A program made the translations under genes and the position numbers. Shown here piece after piece: positions 21,872-33,656 of a stretch of DNA of 64,000 nucleotides. This DNA comes from Sabethes cyaneus (Eukaryota > Arthropoda > Insecta > Diptera > Culicidae). Where the stretch lies: assembly GCF_943734655.1 (NCBI RefSeq), contig NC_071354.1:6914001-6978000 (forward strand), given 5' to 3'. Each line of letters begins with the position of its first letter. The stretch's first letter is position 1. The notes under the pieces were generated by a model. The model was not told where the DNA came from. It ran no database searches and was given only the letters and a program-made list of their open reading frames with translations.

Positions 21872-23175
21872 CTACACTTTCTTCACGATCTGGACAACGT
21901 CTTCGTCGTTCAGCACGTGATCGATACCAACTTTTTGCGGCTGGTGTTTCACCGAAGAACCCCAAACCAGTGCGCTAGAATTGAAAACATAAATCATAAT
22001 TAGTCTCCGATTAACTAAAAATGAAACTCTGAAACCGTACTATTTAAACTCCTTCGCAATTGTCCGATGCAGTTTGTTACAAAAGTTCTCAATGCTGGTA
22101 TGTTCGTGATGCAAAACAATCGGCGAACTGTAGTCCGGTAGCTGTCCCTTGGGCTTAGTGTAGCTGTAATTTAAGAATTTTCCTTTAACGTTTTTAAAAT
22201 TAACTATTAATCCGAAATGCAACTCACATTCGAACCAGCTTCAAATACTTCCACATCATCTCCAACAAATCGTCAAAGTTCCAGTGATGATGGGCGGAAA
22301 TCGGCACGCAGTGCGGAATCTTGTAGATCACATCCAGCTCTTCGATGCTAATTTGGTCAATTTTGTTCAGCAGGTAAATGCACGGAATATAGATCCGATT
22401 GCCTTCGATTACATCAATCAGATCATCCGTCGTGGCGTCGTATTTAAGCGTGATGTCCGCGTTGTGGATCTTGTACTCGGACAGAATCGACTTGACCATG
22501 TCCAGATCCAGCTCGGACTGCGCAACCGTTGCGTTCAGATTCACCCCACCCTTGTCCTTCCGGCGGAAGCTAATATTCGGCGGTTGCTTGTTCAATCGCA
22601 GCCCAAAGCCCTCCAACTCGTGCTCCAGTATCTGCTTGTGGGTCAACGGTTTCAGCACATCCAGCACCATGAAAATCAGATTACAAGTTCGCGCTACGGC
22701 AATAACCTGCCGACCGCGACCTTTGCCATCCTTCGCTCCCTCGATAATACCGGGCAAATCCAGCAGCTGAATCTTCGCTCCCTTGTACTTGATGCAACCC
22801 GGTACGGTGGTCAAGGTTGTGAACTCGTACGCTGCCACCTCCGAGTACACTCCGGCCAGGTTGGACAGTAGCGTCGATTTGCCAACCGACGGAAAACCGA
22901 CGAAACCAACCCGTGCATCACCGGTTTTGGATACTTCAAAACCCTGTTCGGAAGCGCCGCCACCTCCCTTCGGGGTGATCAGCTCTCGTCGCAGTTTCGC
23001 CAAACGAGCCTTTAGTAAACCCAGATGACCGGCCGTGGCCTTGTTCCGCTGAGTACGTGCCATCTAGAAGGGATCATTGGCTGCTATATAACCTCCTCAT
23101 ACAGACGGTCAATTTTTTTCTATTTTCACTTACCTCGGCCTCAATTTGAGCGATTTTTTCCAGTATGGTACTCAT
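21872..23175 (-). CDS. Drg1: Developmentally regulated GTP-binding protein 1 (DRG1), four exons
   Basis: The exons are 23175-23134, 23063-22228, 22163-22041 and 21974-21872. All junctions have GT..AG borders and compatible phases. The sum is 1,104 nt, 367 aa, the same length I recall for the human protein. DRG1 is a conserved cytosolic OBG-class GTPase tied to translating ribosomes and works with the DFRP1/ZC3H15 partner. Visible motifs are the N-terminal helix MARTQRNKATAGHLGLLKAR, G1 GFPSVGKST, G3 DLPG, G4 NKID, SAHHHWNFDDLLE and a C-terminal TGS domain (YTKPKGQLPDYSSP...VVQIVKKV). The 14-residue first exon MSTILEKIAQIEAE is too short to be found by length alone. Confidence 0.96.
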
Positions 23176-23841
23176 TGTTAACGATCAAGTTTGGTAGCCT
23201 AAACCGATATTTTACAATTCACCAAAATTTACGAAAAGGGTGCGTCGAAAAAACAAGATTTAAAACAAAATTCGAATTATAATGTCGAACGTGTGACTAT
23301 CCATCACACATCTCTTTCCATGCAGGCAGACAGAAATACCTGTGCGAAGGACGAGGATTGCACATGCACGTCAACAAAGGAAAAGCCGCTGAGCGAAATG
23401 TCAAATTTTAGTACATTACGGAGTTGCCATGCAGGGATACCAGATTTGCAGATTTGTCTGCAAATTGCAGATTTTTGGAACGGTCTTGCAGATCATTATA
23501 AATTTGCAGATATTTGCAGTTTTTATGACTTTTATTGTTTTGTTGCAGATTTTTGTTCGAAGCTCTTTAAACTTTCACAGACTTCCTAAAAAAGTGTGCA
23601 GATTTTCGCAGATTATTTTCAAACCAGAAAATTCGAGTAGCCGGAAAACTGCTCGATTTTTCCGGTTTTCGAGCAGTTGCAGACATTTTTTTAGAAAATA
23701 TGGCATCTCTGTTGCCATGCGCTTTATTCGGTAGGGGTTTTAGAACACACCCATAAAAAATCCGTCATACTTTTCGTGACACTGAAGGGCTGCGCACAAT
23801 AATTAATACTTTATGGTAGCGTTGGAATTTACGGTTAGTTA
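23176..23841. repeat. Intergenic DNA with degenerate GCAGATTT repeats
   Basis: Between 23436 and 23690 the words GCAGATTT, TTGCAGAT and TTTGCAGA recur about ten times at irregular spacing, suggesting a decayed short tandem repeat. No gene was seen. Confidence 0.5.
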
Positions 23842-23959
23842 AGACCCAAACAGAATGCTGCGTCAACATATCCGGCAGCATCAATTTGACAGTAAATCCA
23901 TGGGAAAACTGTCAGAATAACGCTGACAGACGCGTTGACACAGCATTCTATTTGGCTCT
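23842..23959. mobile_element. 118-bp MITE with 26-bp terminal inverted repeats
   Basis: The left end AGACCCAAACAGAATGCTGC and the inverse of the right end AGAGCCAAATAGAATGCTGT match with few differences and continue into GTCAAC. The target duplication is not clear. Confidence 0.65.
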
Positions 23960-24057
23960 TTATCAGTTTGATCCAGGGGGTGGTGTCAAGCGAAAATTTC
24001 GTACCTAGCATCGAAATCATCATTCCCATAGAAAATTCCTCCTAATTAGTATTTGTA

Positions 24058-24461
24058 CCGTGGACCCCCGTTCGTTTGACCATTTTTAATCTGAACACTT
24101 TTTAATTTGAACCCCGTTGGTTTGCACGACGTGCAAATTAAAAATGGTTCAAACGTCATTCTCAACATGACATCATTTGTTTATGCAGACAATGCACATA
24201 AACACGATTTGTTTGTACTAACCTAGCGTGTTTAATCGGTTTCACATATCGTTTTCCTAACGGTAAAGATAGAAATCCGATCAGAAAATGCAATATTCGC
24301 ACTTGCAACTGCCAACTAAAACACACCACCAAAACAATAACAAAGAGCAGGGCGGCCAGTTCACACAGGTTTCAGCATATTTCGGGTTACCAGTTGTTCA
24401 AATTAAAAAGTAACCCCGTTAGTTTGCATGAGGAATCGTTCAAACGAACGGGGGTCCACTG
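24058..24461. mobile_element. 404-bp pogo-like MITE, copy B
   Basis: Ends are CCGTGGACCCCCGTTCGTTT and, inverse of the right end, CAGTGGACCCCCGTTCGTTT. TA flanks lie at 24056-24057 and 24462-24463. It is much closer in sequence to copy C than to copy A, implying a more recent burst. Confidence 0.88.
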
Positions 24462-24463
24462 TA

Positions 24464-26040
24464 TAATGTATGTATGTGTAGTATAAATTGGCCTATTGTT
24501 TCAAGTTGCAACAACCCTTACGTGAGTTTTATAGAGGAATGTACACGTTCATGTTCATGAAAAAATATCCTTGAAAGTGTAGCCACGTACAGATTCAGCA
24601 AATACACCAGAACTAGACTGAGTATAGTAGAAGGTTCGCATATACACAGCAAAGGACGGTACTACTAACGCCATCTCTTATCCCAAGGGAGTTACCACTG
24701 CTTATAAATGTTAGTGATTGCAACTATCTGAAAGAATGTATGCGTGTGATGTTGTTATATGATCTCATGCAATGATGTCAGTGTGGTTGTGATGCGAGAG
24801 TGATGGTACATATACAACCTACAAGTTATCATCGTCATCCGTAGAGAGCAGTGATTAGAGAATTCGCGAAAAAGTGATCATTTGAATCGATGAACAACCC
24901 TCATAAACATACCCTATTGGCCTGCCTCGCCGATAATGTACGCATCAGCTTTGAATTTTATCACGAACAGAACCTCAATGTGAACATTAGAATTCGTTCA
25001 AAAATTGAATATTAAACATTGAGTGTGTTCGATTTATCGGATATAGAATGCCCAGGAACGCCGGAAAGAATTCAAAATAATATTACCACGAAAAGGGAAT
25101 AGTTTGAAGTATTATTAGTGGCTTTACAAGCAACAGAAGGCGGTAATTCGCACTTTGGTGTTGCTCACGATATTTGTATATTCAGTGATGCTATGAAGCG
25201 TGAGTGTATGTTGCTCATTGTTATAGGCGAATTGAACCACTCGCGTAGCTGTTTTATCATGATAAAAACCGTTTGCCGATGCTCGGCGTATCTAATCATT
25301 TTGCGAGTTTTCCAACCTCTGGTAGAGGGCGTGCTAACCCTGTCCGTCGAGATTCGACTGAATGCCTTCTCTTGAGTTCTGTAGTTTTCGGATTCACCCA
25401 AGATCATGTTGAGATATTTTTGGAGCAATTCATTCTAAGCGAAGTTGTAACAACAATCCGAATTCAAACGATATTAACCTTTCGTTACTCGTGCGAACTT
25501 CATTTATAGGCATGCTAAAACCTAACAGAATTCACTCGAATACTAATGCTACTTGGTGGAAAACTTATGAAACTTTTTCCATCGTTTGAAAGATCTTGGT
25601 CCGAGATCAGCTTTGTTGAAACAGTAATTTTCTTTATTGCTGGAATCCCGAGATATACCGAGATAAAGTTAATGATTTACAGGCGTTGTACAAAATAGAA
25701 CAGTGCGAGTAATGGAGGTTAATGCAGCCCATATCCATTTAATCAAAAACAACAATCCCAGTTCTTCCAATGTTCGTTCTTCACAAAAACACAAATACTC
25801 AATAGTAAAAAGCATTCAGTCTGTTCGTAATAAGCTAACCAAACTTGTTTTGTTTGAAGGTCATTGATAATTGTCGTAATGAATTTTGTTACGATTAATT
25901 AAAACGAGCTTAAAGTATCACAATGCATTTAGGTTTATATCGAGGTTTATATGTAAGACAAATTTTTTCTTCGCTGTTATTGCAATTTCTAAGCAATTAA
26001 AAAAATGCCTTAATTGAAAGTAAGAAATATATAAATACTA
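24464..26040. other. Intergenic, nothing recognised
   Basis: Only short chance ORFs. No repeat boundary, RNA gene or protein similarity was seen. Confidence 0.4.
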
Positions 26041-26197
26041 GCTGACCCGACAAACTACGTATTGCCACAAATTAACCTGTGTTGTACATAAATCATGAAT
26101 CTCGGGTGATCTTTGTCACAATCTCGAGTTTTGCAAGTTTCTGAGGAGTTCAACCTTAGGTGATTCATTTTGGCAGTTACTGAACTATGAATACATC

Positions 26198-26495
26198 CCA
26201 GGTAAACAATAAGCATCGCCAATGCTATTCAAATGTAGACCAATAAGCATTTAAGTCGCCTTAAATGCTACTTAAATGCTATTTTGGCAATATATACAGC
26301 TACTTTACTGATAACTTTCTTATAGTGCTGACAATGCTAATTTACAACTAATTACCGACACGAAGAATTTGAATACAATTTTGGATGCCAATTTACAACA
26401 CATATGCAGTCAAAAAGCTAATATACAACAACATGCAGTATAAAATACCAGATATGCTGATTTGCTGCTTATGTTAATGCTTATTAGTTACCAGG
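26198..26495. mobile_element. MITE-like element with CCAGGTAA...TTACCAGG ends
   Basis: The left end CCAGGTAAACAATAAGCAT and the inverse of the right end CCTGGTAACTAATAAGCAT pair over 19 bases with a few mismatches. The interior repeats AATGCT words. No ORF. Confidence 0.55.
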
Positions 26496-26988
26496 AATGG
26501 GTAGTTTAATATACAAATTTGCAATTTTTCCTCACAGTAAAGTAGAAAACAACTCCCTGAGGGGGGGCAGCCCTCATTGCATAGCCAGAAAGCGGATAGT
26601 AATATTCGCCATGATTGTACAACATTTCGCCGAATATCATTTTGCGAAAAACCTTAAGCGGAATGTACCCCAGATAACACAAAATCGTAATAGAAAGTTC
26701 ACATTAAATCGTTTTAATGTCAATTTCACATTGGAATTGTATAATGATTAGAGTATGTCAAATCGAAGTGAACAATAAGTTGTTTTGCAGTCGTGCGTGT
26801 CTTCATATACAATTCATGACTGTGAATTATAAAGCAGGATAGACAATTGCCATATTTGATTATATCTTAATCATATATTCAGGAGTATTTAATTGCGTGC
26901 TATAAAAACTGCGCAAAATAGAATTACAAATAGTTGTCAAAATTTTCGCACGTATATCGCCTCCACTTTGGTACATATATGTTCTTAT

Positions 26989-27489
26989 CGAGGGGCAAGA
27001 CACTTCATAATATTACAAGGGGTCGGTCACTCGGCACAGCCGTTTTTATGTTAGGCGACTTGAAACGAACCGAGCTGTGCCGATGCTGTACCGAAAGTGC
27101 CGAACTGCAAGATTTGGTAAATTCGTTAAAATCTGATAGATCTGGCAACCGTGCGAGATGATTTTGACAACTGGCAGTGCTCCCATTTCATATGTAAAAT
27201 TGAACCGGAGGTGTGTAAAGCCCTATAAATGTTATTTTTATAAGGCTTTAGAGGTGTGCCGTTTGATATCTCTGCAGTGCCGGGGCACTATGTGCTGAGT
27301 GTCCGACCCCTTGTAATATTATCATAATATAAATATATTAGGCCCTATTAAAACCCTATAAATGTATAAATAAATGTAACTTTATAGGGCTTTAGGTTAT
27401 ATTATGGGTGGGAAAGGTCAATATATTAAGGTTGGAAAAATATTTCCATAGGGAAAAGTAATATATTTTCAACAGTGTCTTGCCCCTCG
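26989..27489. mobile_element. hAT-type MITE with perfect 8-bp target duplication, carrying a second MITE
   Basis: Terminal repeats CGAGGGGCAAGACACT and AGTGTCTTGCCCCTCG are exact inverses. GTTCTTAT flanks both sides (26981-26988 and 27490-27497). Without the nested insertion the element is about 195 bp. Confidence 0.9.
27016..27313. mobile_element. 298-bp hAT-type MITE nested inside the element at 26989
   Basis: Ends CAAGGGGTCGG and CCGACCCCTTG are exact inverses, and the 8-bp target duplication TAATATTA lies on both sides. A second full copy in opposite orientation lies at 36558-36856. Confidence 0.9.
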
Positions 27490-27859
27490 GTTCTTATATG
27501 GCGTGAAATATAACTTTTTCGTTCAGATATGATTTCGTATACTTCAGTTGCAATCGAGATATACAAACCAAATGGTTTACTGGGTACCATTTTACGGAAA
27601 GCTTTTTCGTGGAAAGTACCATTTCGCGATCCTCTCCTTACTCGCTGTCGCTCGTTCCAGGAAACCCAGGTAGACCTAGGAAAACAAATAAATGTAGACA
27701 GTAGTGATTTCTACGGTGAGTTGCCTCCCCCCAGTGGGCGGCGCTTCCGACGACGGGTTGCCGGCAACGCTCGCGGCCGTCTCGTCCTGATTGATCTAGT
27801 GTTACTATAGATAGTCTTTGTGGTCTTGTTATTGACTAATGTTTTATGGAAGAATCTCG

Positions 27860-28500
27860 AATTTCTCAAGTTCGATTAGTTTTTGAGTTTTGCAAAAATT
27901 TCTGTTTTATTTGTATGCGAGTCCATATCCCCCTACCACAGGAGTGAGAGGTCTCTAACTATCATAAAATAAATTCAAGACTCCAAAATCTCCCACATGC
28001 CAAATTTTGTTTTATTTGCTTGATTAGTTCTCGAGTTATGAGGAAATTTGTATTTCATTTGTATAGGAGCTCCCCCTCCTAAAGTAAGGAGGGGTCCTAA
28101 TTCATCATAGAAAAAATTCTTGCCTCCGAAAACATCTACATGCCAAATTTGGTTCCATTTGCTTGATTAGTTCTCGAGTTATGAAGAAATTTGTATTTCA
28201 TTTGTATGGAAGCCCTCCCTCTTAAAGGGGAGAGGAGTCATAATTCCCCTTCTAAAGAGGGGAGAGGTCTCAATTTAGCATAGAATAAATTCTTGTCATC
28301 AAAAACACCCACATGCCAAATTTTGTTCTATTTGCTTGGTTAGTTCTCGAGTTATGCAGAAATTTTTATTTTATTTGTATGGGAGCCCCCCCTCTTAGTG
28401 GGGGGAGGGGTCTCTAACCATCACTAAAACCTTTCCTGGCCCCAAAAACCTCTACATGCTAATTTTCACGCCAATTGGATCAGTAGTTTTTGATTCTATA
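27860..28500 (+). repeat. Tandem repeat of about 130-bp units
   Basis: At least four units repeat the order CATGCCAAATTT, CTTGATTAGTTCTCGAGTTATG, AAATTTGTATTTCATTTGTATG, then a C/G-run (CCCCCTC...GGGGAGGGG). Units are 70-85% alike by eye. The same family appears inverted at 45780-46180 and 46740-47110. Confidence 0.8.
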
Positions 28501-28753
28501 AGGAACATCCCGACAGACAAACAGATAGACAGACAGACAGACAGAAATCCATTTTTATCAGCTAACTGGCACCTTTATCTCGTTTGCGTTGACGAGAGCT
28601 AACATCAGGCGGGCTCAGGAGTCGTGGGCCCCACTGACAGCTGAAGAGCTAACTTGTGTGAAGAGTGGCGAATATATGATTTCTCGTTTACACTAACGCT
28701 AACATGTTGGCATCGAAAACATGGCTGCCTGCCAGCTACTTGATTTTTATATA

Positions 28754-29156
28754 CCGTGGACCCCCGTTCGTTTGACCATTTTTAATCTGAACACTTTTTA
28801 ATTTGAACCCCGTTGGTTTGCACGACGTGCAAATTAAAAATGCTTCAAATGTCATTCTCAACATGACATCATTTGTTTATGCAGACAATGCACATAAACA
28901 CGATTTGTTTGTACTGACCTAGCGTGTTTAATCGGTTTCACATTTCGTTTTCCTAACGATTAAGATAGAAATCCGATCGGAAAATGCAATATTCGCACTT
29001 GCAACTGGCAACTAAAACAAACCACCAAAACAATAACAAAGAGCAGGGCGGCCAGTTCACACAAGTTTCAGCATATTTCGGGTTACCAGTTGTGCAAATT
29101 AAAAAGTAACCCCGTTAGTTTGCATGAGGAATCGTTCAAACGAACGGGGTCCACTG
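28754..29156. mobile_element. 403-bp pogo-like MITE, copy C
   Basis: TA flanks lie at 28752-28753 and 29157-29158. It is near-identical to copy B over most of its length. Its right TA is the first base pair of the fold-back element that follows. Confidence 0.88.
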
Positions 29157-29659
29157 TAATATGGAACATGACAAAGCAGGTATAATTTATTGCACGCTTC
29201 TTGCTGCTACAATCCGCTGCTGCTACCCTCCAAAAACGAGGGAAAGCTGAATAGGTACAAAACCGGTATTTATCCGAAACTGGCAGAAATCGAACAAAAA
29301 TCCCGCAGAAATACCGTAAGGCGAAATTTCTGCCCGAACCGGATATGTGTCATTTCTGCTAGTTTTCACGGGTGACTGCGGCCAGAAATCCGGCAGAATG
29401 TCTGGCAGAAAAAGTTTTTCGCTGCCAGATTTTTGTTTGATTTCTGCCGGACGCGCCTAAGCGGGCGCTAATTAGGCAGAAATTTCGCCTCGGTTTTTCT
29501 GCCGGATTACTGCCAGAGGTTTCGAATAACAACCGGTTTTGCACCAATTCAGGTTTCCCTCCTTTTTTGTAGGGTAGCAGCAGCGGACTGTAGCAGCACG
29601 AAGCGTGCAATAAACAGGTTAACAATTAAATTATACCTGCTTTGTCATGTTCCATATTA
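29157..29659. mobile_element. Large fold-back element, about 500 bp, arms about 180 bp
   Basis: The left arm TAATATGGAACATGACAAAG and the right arm CTTTGTCATGTTCCATATTA are perfect inverses at the tips. Homology continues through GCTGCTACCCT, CAAAACCGG and GGCGAAATTTCTGCC. The right arm carries about 15 extra bases. Repeated GGCAGAAAT words fill the centre. Confidence 0.85.
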
Positions 29660-30246
29660 TTCTTTTACCTTTTGTCCGAAACTGCAAAACTGATGAACCG
29701 CTTTTCTCCTGCCTCAAAGTGTCACATTTGACATAAAGAGAATCGGGCGAAAAATGATGACTGCAAGAGCAACATTTCAAATAGGCCGAAGTCAAAACTG
29801 ACAGTTTCGAGAAAATCGATGTTGAAACTTGAGCATCATTTTTTAACTCCTTATTTGATATAAACAGTGTTGCTTAGAATTGAATGTCACATTATGATGG
29901 AAAAACATAATAGTTTAATGTGTAATGCAACAACTAGCAGAAAAAACATTGATTTACTTTGTAATTTGCAAAAATATGCGTTTGGCCGTTTTCGGAGATC
30001 ATTCGGTAATACGACTTTTTCATAAGGCTGATTTGATTATCAATTGTTGATGGGGCCTTTGACATGAGGCTTTTATTTACTGTCAGTGGTGATATGATTT
30101 TGGTGTTGGGCCAGTTTATAGACAGCGTTTCGCGTTTGGCCTTTTTTTATCACGTTGTTTCGAAGCGCAATGGCTAGAAAAGGTTAAAAATTCGTAACTG
30201 GGACACCGATCAGCTTTATTATTTCTACTAGAAAAGTTGGGGTTTA

Positions 30247-31355
30247 TTGCCCTTTGCATTGAAAGTTGGATTTTGAGCACACTTGTTCAGTCACACATTT
30301 TGTAGGTGAGAAAAGTTGCCAAAATTTCGTGGTAAAAACCCATGAATCTTGGTTGATTCCTATTTGAATTCTAATGCTTACGTAGAGTTGTTATCGACGC
30401 TACGAATAATATAAAAATAGTTTCTAAATACATAATTCCGCGCATAATTCATAATTTGAACAAATAGGCAGCATATATGAAATAAATGAAAAATTAAATA
30501 CTATTTGCTTTTCCTACAACTGGTACTGGCGCCACTGCTAAATCAAATGTCAGCTCAGATGGGAGAGTTGTAATGATGGGAAATGCCGATCAAAATCCAT
30601 AACGATTATTGATAGTTTTCTTATCGTTAATAATTAATAACGATAATATGACAGTATAAGCAAAAATACGTAAGAAATCACCCCATCGACATCTCTATAT
30701 CGAGCTGCAGTGAACGTCAGCGACAGCATGTCCTGGGCTCAAAATTTGACAGCGGGCCCAAATCAGACTGCTGGCAGTTGAGTGAAACGCAGTGCTGACA
30801 TGCTATCTCATTTTCGCACACACGAGATGTTGGCGGCGAAAACATGGTTGTCTGCCGATGGGTTGTAAGAAATAGAACAAAAATGTTAAAATAATAACAA
30901 GCCAAGAAGATTTCATTTTAAACCCTCCAATTTTCGATACTTTTCCGTGACGATAAAGTTTGATGGTATTATCGATATAAGATTACTAGCGATATTATCA
31001 GTAGCACACTTTTCATCACAGTTTTGATGGTTGCACTTTATAACTGTGCAGTCCAATAGACCAAATCAAGATGACGTCATCTGGCAGATACTGGCGCCCT
31101 TGTTTACAAACAGACCGCAGAATCCAAAAAAGTTTCAACTGTTTAAACAGCAAGTTTGTTGTTTAAATCGAGTTTAAACAGCATTAGGACTAAATCTAAA
31201 AGCCATTATGCCTGTAAAATGTTAAAAAACACACTACATTCGCTATAAACGGAAAGGAAAGTTTTCTAAAATGTAAACAAGGGCGCCAGTATCTGTCAAT
31301 TGACGGTATGATGATTTGGTCTATTGAGTGCGAAGAGCCAAGGCGAAGAGCGCAA
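30247..31355. mobile_element. Insertion Z in X1, about 1.1 kb, TA target
   Basis: It splits X1 between GGGGTTTA and ATTTCATCGG. X2 is continuous at the same place (33985-34000), so the boundaries are read directly: TA at 30245-30246 and 31356-31357. The termini TTGCCCTTTGC and GCGAAGAGCGCAA are weakly inverse. No coding content. A smaller MITE lies within. Confidence 0.75.
31054..31326. mobile_element. 273-bp MITE with about 55-bp inverted repeats inside Z
   Basis: CAATAGACCAAATCA at the left tip and TGATTTGGTCTATTG at the right tip are exact inverses. Homology extends through AGATACTGGCGCCCTTGTTT. The centre is rich in GTTTAAAC words. Confidence 0.85.
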
Positions 31356-31893
31356 TAATTTCATCGGCAAATCTGCCACCGTTGAACAGGTTTGTGAAGC
31401 GGAACGTGTTACCCGTGAGGTGCGGCAGTGCGGCAGTCGCTATTGGTAGTGTGAAGCAGCAGCAGTTCATTCATTTAGCATTTCTAACTCACCACAGCGT
31501 GCAAGTGCATCACGCCTTGGCAGTTCAGCGATAGTAAATGTCTCGGGCGCGCAAACTAACGAACTCTGTCCAGTTCCTCCACAGGTGATATATATATATA
31601 CAGGGAAATAGCTTTTTTCGTGTAAGCCGAAAAGTACCGTGTACCCCCGTTGGTATGACCTTCTTTAATCTGAACATTTTTAATCTGTACCCCGGTGGTA
31701 TGAATGCGTTCACATTAAAAACCGATCAAGCGTCACACACAATTCAAGAGCAACATTTCAAATAGGCCGAAGTCAAAACTGACAGTTTCGAGAAAATCGA
31801 TGTTGAAACTTGAGCATCATTTTTTAACTCCTTATTTGATATAAACAGTGTTGCTTAGAATTGAATGTCACATTATGATGGAAAAACATAATA

Positions 31894-33656
31894 CAGTGGT
31901 AACCCGATTTTGTCACTCCCCGATTTTGTCACCCCCGATTTTGTCACGTTTTTGACCCGATTTTGTCACCCCCGATTTTGTCACGTTTTTTACCCGATTT
32001 TGTCACGCTTTTGATTTATCAAAAGCTTCGTTTGAAAATTATTTTGAAACATGTCAAATGTGCTAAAACACTGTGAAAAGAACTGTGTTGATTATCGTGG
32101 AGTTTTCACAAAAGTTGTTTCTTATCTCCACAACTATAATAGCTAGAAGGTCACTTTCTTTGGCAAAGTTCTTTATAATCATCTTCTCAAAAATTTTGTA
32201 GAACATTGTTTTGCTCTATCTCTTACTGCTTGAAAAATAAATTTTCTATCTTACTTTTAGGGGAGTTAATCGAAGAATCGTTCATACCATAAGAAAGAGC
32301 TTTTTACGCTATGAAATTTCTATGAACATAGTTAACCAGTATAATCAACCATTTCGGCGCAATTAAAAAACGCGTGTTTTCATACCTGTGGGACTGCTGT
32401 GAACAGGTGACAAATGTCCACAGAGAGGTAGATGAAAGTGCGAAATGTCCTAAAAGTGATCAGAATGAAATATATGTAGTTCGTTCTAAGTTATCTGTAA
32501 AAAAATCAGAGGGCTTGTGTACAAGACACGACCGCATATATAGGTGACGCAGGACTACGTAAGTCTCTTTGTAGTGATAGTAGCATGTATTCATGCTTGT
32601 AATCATTCGATTCTTCATGTATACATGCTATATACAACATATATACATGCTACATGCGTTGTATGTAACATTTATCAAAGTAGTAACATTGCATATGTTC
32701 AATTCTCAAAGGATTGTGCATTTGAAAACAATTTAACAAAATCAAGAACACAAACTATTACTTTCCTGATACCTTACTGAAATTAAAGATTGTTTTTATT
32801 ATCCATGGTTTCCCACGTTGAAGGGATTTTACCAATTCAATCCTATTTTATCAACGGCACATCTTTTCACTACACTTCTAATGAAACGGCAAGCATGCGT
32901 ATACATACAGAGCCGAATTATAACCGAACACTACAGCTGTAGCACATTTTTCCAACACAGATATCAAATTCGCCGAGGTTTAATCGTCACGCAGTAAAGA
33001 ATTTGCGATCTGTTGGAACAACGAACTTGTGTCATTTTTTCTGGCACACTTCCCTAACACAGACATCAGATTGGACTAGGTTTAATTGCGTTCGTAAGAA
33101 ATCTGTTGGCACGAGGGGGCTTTGTCACTCTCTCTGGCGTACTTCCCAAGCAAGGACATCAAAATGGTCTAGGTTGAACCACGGTGTTAAGAAATCTTGT
33201 TGAAATGAGGAAGCTTTATCACTTGGTTTGGTTTACTTCCCAAGCACAGATATTAAATTGGTATAGGTTTAGATCATCGTTAAGAATCTTCCAACCAATC
33301 ACGATACGAGAATTCTAGTAAGACATGGGTTCATTATTTTCAATTTTTCAATAGTTCAACATCAAGAATCCATACTTTTCTTCATTTGGGTCAATTCTTA
33401 GAAGATTTTTCGCTCGATTGATGTTAGAATATTGAAAATCGATCGGAAAACCGCTGAGCTATTAGCGCTCAAAACCTTTCATTTTTCGTGACGCTCGCAT
33501 TTTTCGATTTTTTGGAATGACACCCTATATCAAAGCTTGCCGTAAGACGTAGTCCTACGTCAAAAATAGAAATTGAAAAAATACCCGATTTTGTCACTTT
33601 CCCGTTTTTGTCACCCCTAAATTCATCATGGGGGTGATAAAATCGGGTCATTACTG
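31894..33656. mobile_element. Transposon Y, 1,763 bp, TA target, subterminal GATTTTGTCAC repeats
   Basis: The ends CAGTGGTAACCCGATTTTGT and, inverse of the right end, CAGTAATGACCCGATTTTAT match. TA lies on both sides (31892-31893 and 33657-33658), and X1 has the empty site ACATAATAGTTTAATG at 29907-29922. Six CCGATTTTGTCAC motifs lie in the first 115 bp and two or three more in the last 70 bp. No transposase ORF is present. The superfamily is probably Tc1/mariner/pogo. Confidence 0.85.
33290..33562. repeat. Dispersed repeat copy within Y
   Basis: Colinear with the two halves that flank the copia element (15620-15705 and 19848-20062). It ends in GTAAGACGTAGTCCTACGTC. Confidence 0.75.

Larger units (their letters stand above)
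26041..28555. mobile_element. Composite repeat region: AGCTGACCCGACAAACTACG head to ACAG-repeat tail
   Basis: The opening word and the (ACAG)n tail at 28514-28552 look like the two ends of one dispersed element. Its body includes a tandem array at 27860-28500 and later MITE insertions. No coding sequence was recognised and the assignment to a single element is inference. Confidence 0.35.

Noticed and set aside
22284..22871. 195-codon plus-strand frame
   Set aside because: It is the antisense shadow of DRG1 exon 2.
27697..27810. GC-rich stretch (CGACGACGGGTTGCCGGCAAC) as an rRNA fragment
   Set aside because: No recognisable rRNA core motif could be matched and it is only about 110 bp.
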